This document shows positions 6,598 to 6,875 of a stretch of 6,875 bases of DNA, piece after piece. Every line of letters starts with the position of its first letter. The first letter of the stretch is position 1. The stretch is taken from positions 1 through 6,875 of the forward strand of contig JAUSNC010000011.1 in the NCBI GenBank assembly GCA_030645645.1, read 5' to 3'. A program made the translations under genes and the position numbers. The DNA is from Candidatus Parcubacteria bacterium (GTDB lineage: Bacteria; Patescibacteriota; Minisyncoccia; Minisyncoccales; UBA6532). Under the pieces are notes generated by a model, which saw only the letters and a list, made by a program, of their open reading frames with translations, was not told the DNA's origin and made no database searches.

Positions 6598-6875
6598 TTA
6601 TTTTACGTAATATTCTTTCAAATACCTCACCATCTTTACTCCCTCCTTTATTTGGATATTTTCAGGTATTTCCTCGCCCAATGCCAATTGCATAGCATAA
6701 TAGATGAGATTTGCGCCTGCCGCCGAACAAAACGCCACCGATGCCGCTATTCTCGGATTAATATCATAAGGCACGGGGATGCCTTCTTCTGAAAACTTCA
6801 TCTCTATGTTTATGTTGTATGAAAAATTAAATGCCCGGCAAATATCGGCCGTCAGCTTTTCCACCACTTCATTCC
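6598..6875 (-). CDS. ATP-grasp ligase, C-terminal fragment (N-terminus outside window)
   Basis: Only the last 91 codons are present; the frame is open at the right edge (a GTG at 6867 is an internal valine codon, not a start). The fragment reads as the end of an ATP-grasp fold of the carbamoyl-phosphate-synthase-like type. An antiparallel strand pair NINIEMKF (20-27 of the fragment) and PYDINPRIA (35-43) carries the Mg-ATP ligand N39 and R41, then come a helix with AAGANLIYYAMQLALGEEIP and the closing MVRYLKEYYV, typical of members found in surface-glycan clusters. The metal-binding acid usually written Glu in E-x-N-P-R is Asp here (D37). Such enzymes join a carboxylic acid to an amine or thiol by way of an acyl phosphate. 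Sitting three bases before the methyltransferase and close to a deacetylase, it may attach an amino acid or other acid to an amino sugar; substrate and full length are unknown. Confidence 0.82.
   Translation of the reverse strand, partial: NEVVEKLTADICRAFNFSYNINIEMKFSEEGIPVPYDINPRIAASVAFCSAAGANLIYYAMQLALGEEIPENIQIKEGVKMVRYLKEYYVK

Larger units (their letters stand above)
1..6875 (-). other. Interior of one polycistronic surface-glycan operon
   Basis: Eight co-directional genes are joined by spacings of 3, -4, 13, 0, 1, -4 and -4 bases in order of transcription. No space exists for an internal promoter or terminator outside coding sequence, and I saw no hairpin followed by a T-run at a gene end. 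The promoter must lie beyond 6875 and the end of the unit beyond position 1. Base composition and codon style look even across the genes, with no sign of a transfer boundary inside the window. Confidence 0.8.

Noticed and set aside
6865..6867. GTG as start of an 89-residue stand-alone protein at the right edge
   Set aside because: The frame remains open to the window end, and the residues are only the C-terminal part of an ATP-grasp domain, so the gene is cut by the window and not small.

Overview
The window is a solid block of eight genes, all on the minus strand, so transcription runs from position 6875 down to 1. Both ends are cut: the first gene lacks its N-terminus and the last lacks its C-terminus. 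No gap between genes exceeds 13 bases and three junctions are ATGA overlaps, so this is the interior of one long polycistronic unit. There is no stretch over 300 bases without a gene, and no promoter, terminator, RNA gene, mobile element or CRISPR array that I can support.

In order of transcription the genes are: an ATP-grasp ligase (C-terminal part, 6598-6875); a class I SAM-dependent methyltransferase (5818-6594); a PIG-L/LmbE-type zinc deacetylase (5132-5821); an SpsF-type cytidylyltransferase (4342-5118); a Gfo/Idh/MocA sugar oxidoreductase (3328-4341); an FkbM-family methyltransferase (2529-3326); a GT4 glycosyltransferase (1384-2532); and a capsule-biosynthesis protein related to KpsC/KpsS (1-1387, partial). 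The last gene is open at the window edge and I translated it by hand; it gives 462 uninterrupted codons.

Together these look like part of a surface-glycan locus (capsule, O-antigen, S-layer or flagellin glycan). SpsF and the oxidoreductase would make and activate an unusual sugar, possibly a nonulosonic acid. The deacetylase, ATP-grasp ligase and first methyltransferase could expose an amine on the sugar, re-acylate it and methylate it. The FkbM enzyme, GT4 enzyme and KpsC/S-like protein would methylate and assemble the glycan. The families are clear from motifs; the pathway joining them is inference. No sugar synthase of the NeuB/PseI type, flippase, polymerase or exporter lies in the window.

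The DNA is AT-rich (lines I counted gave about 33-43% G+C), the proteins are rich in lysine and isoleucine, and TGA is used as a normal stop, which excludes the recoded-TGA lineages. None of the seven visible starts has a recognisable Shine-Dalgarno sequence. This fits an uncultured, AT-rich bacterium (a candidate phylum is plausible), but the sequence alone does not fix the lineage and an archaeal source is not excluded.
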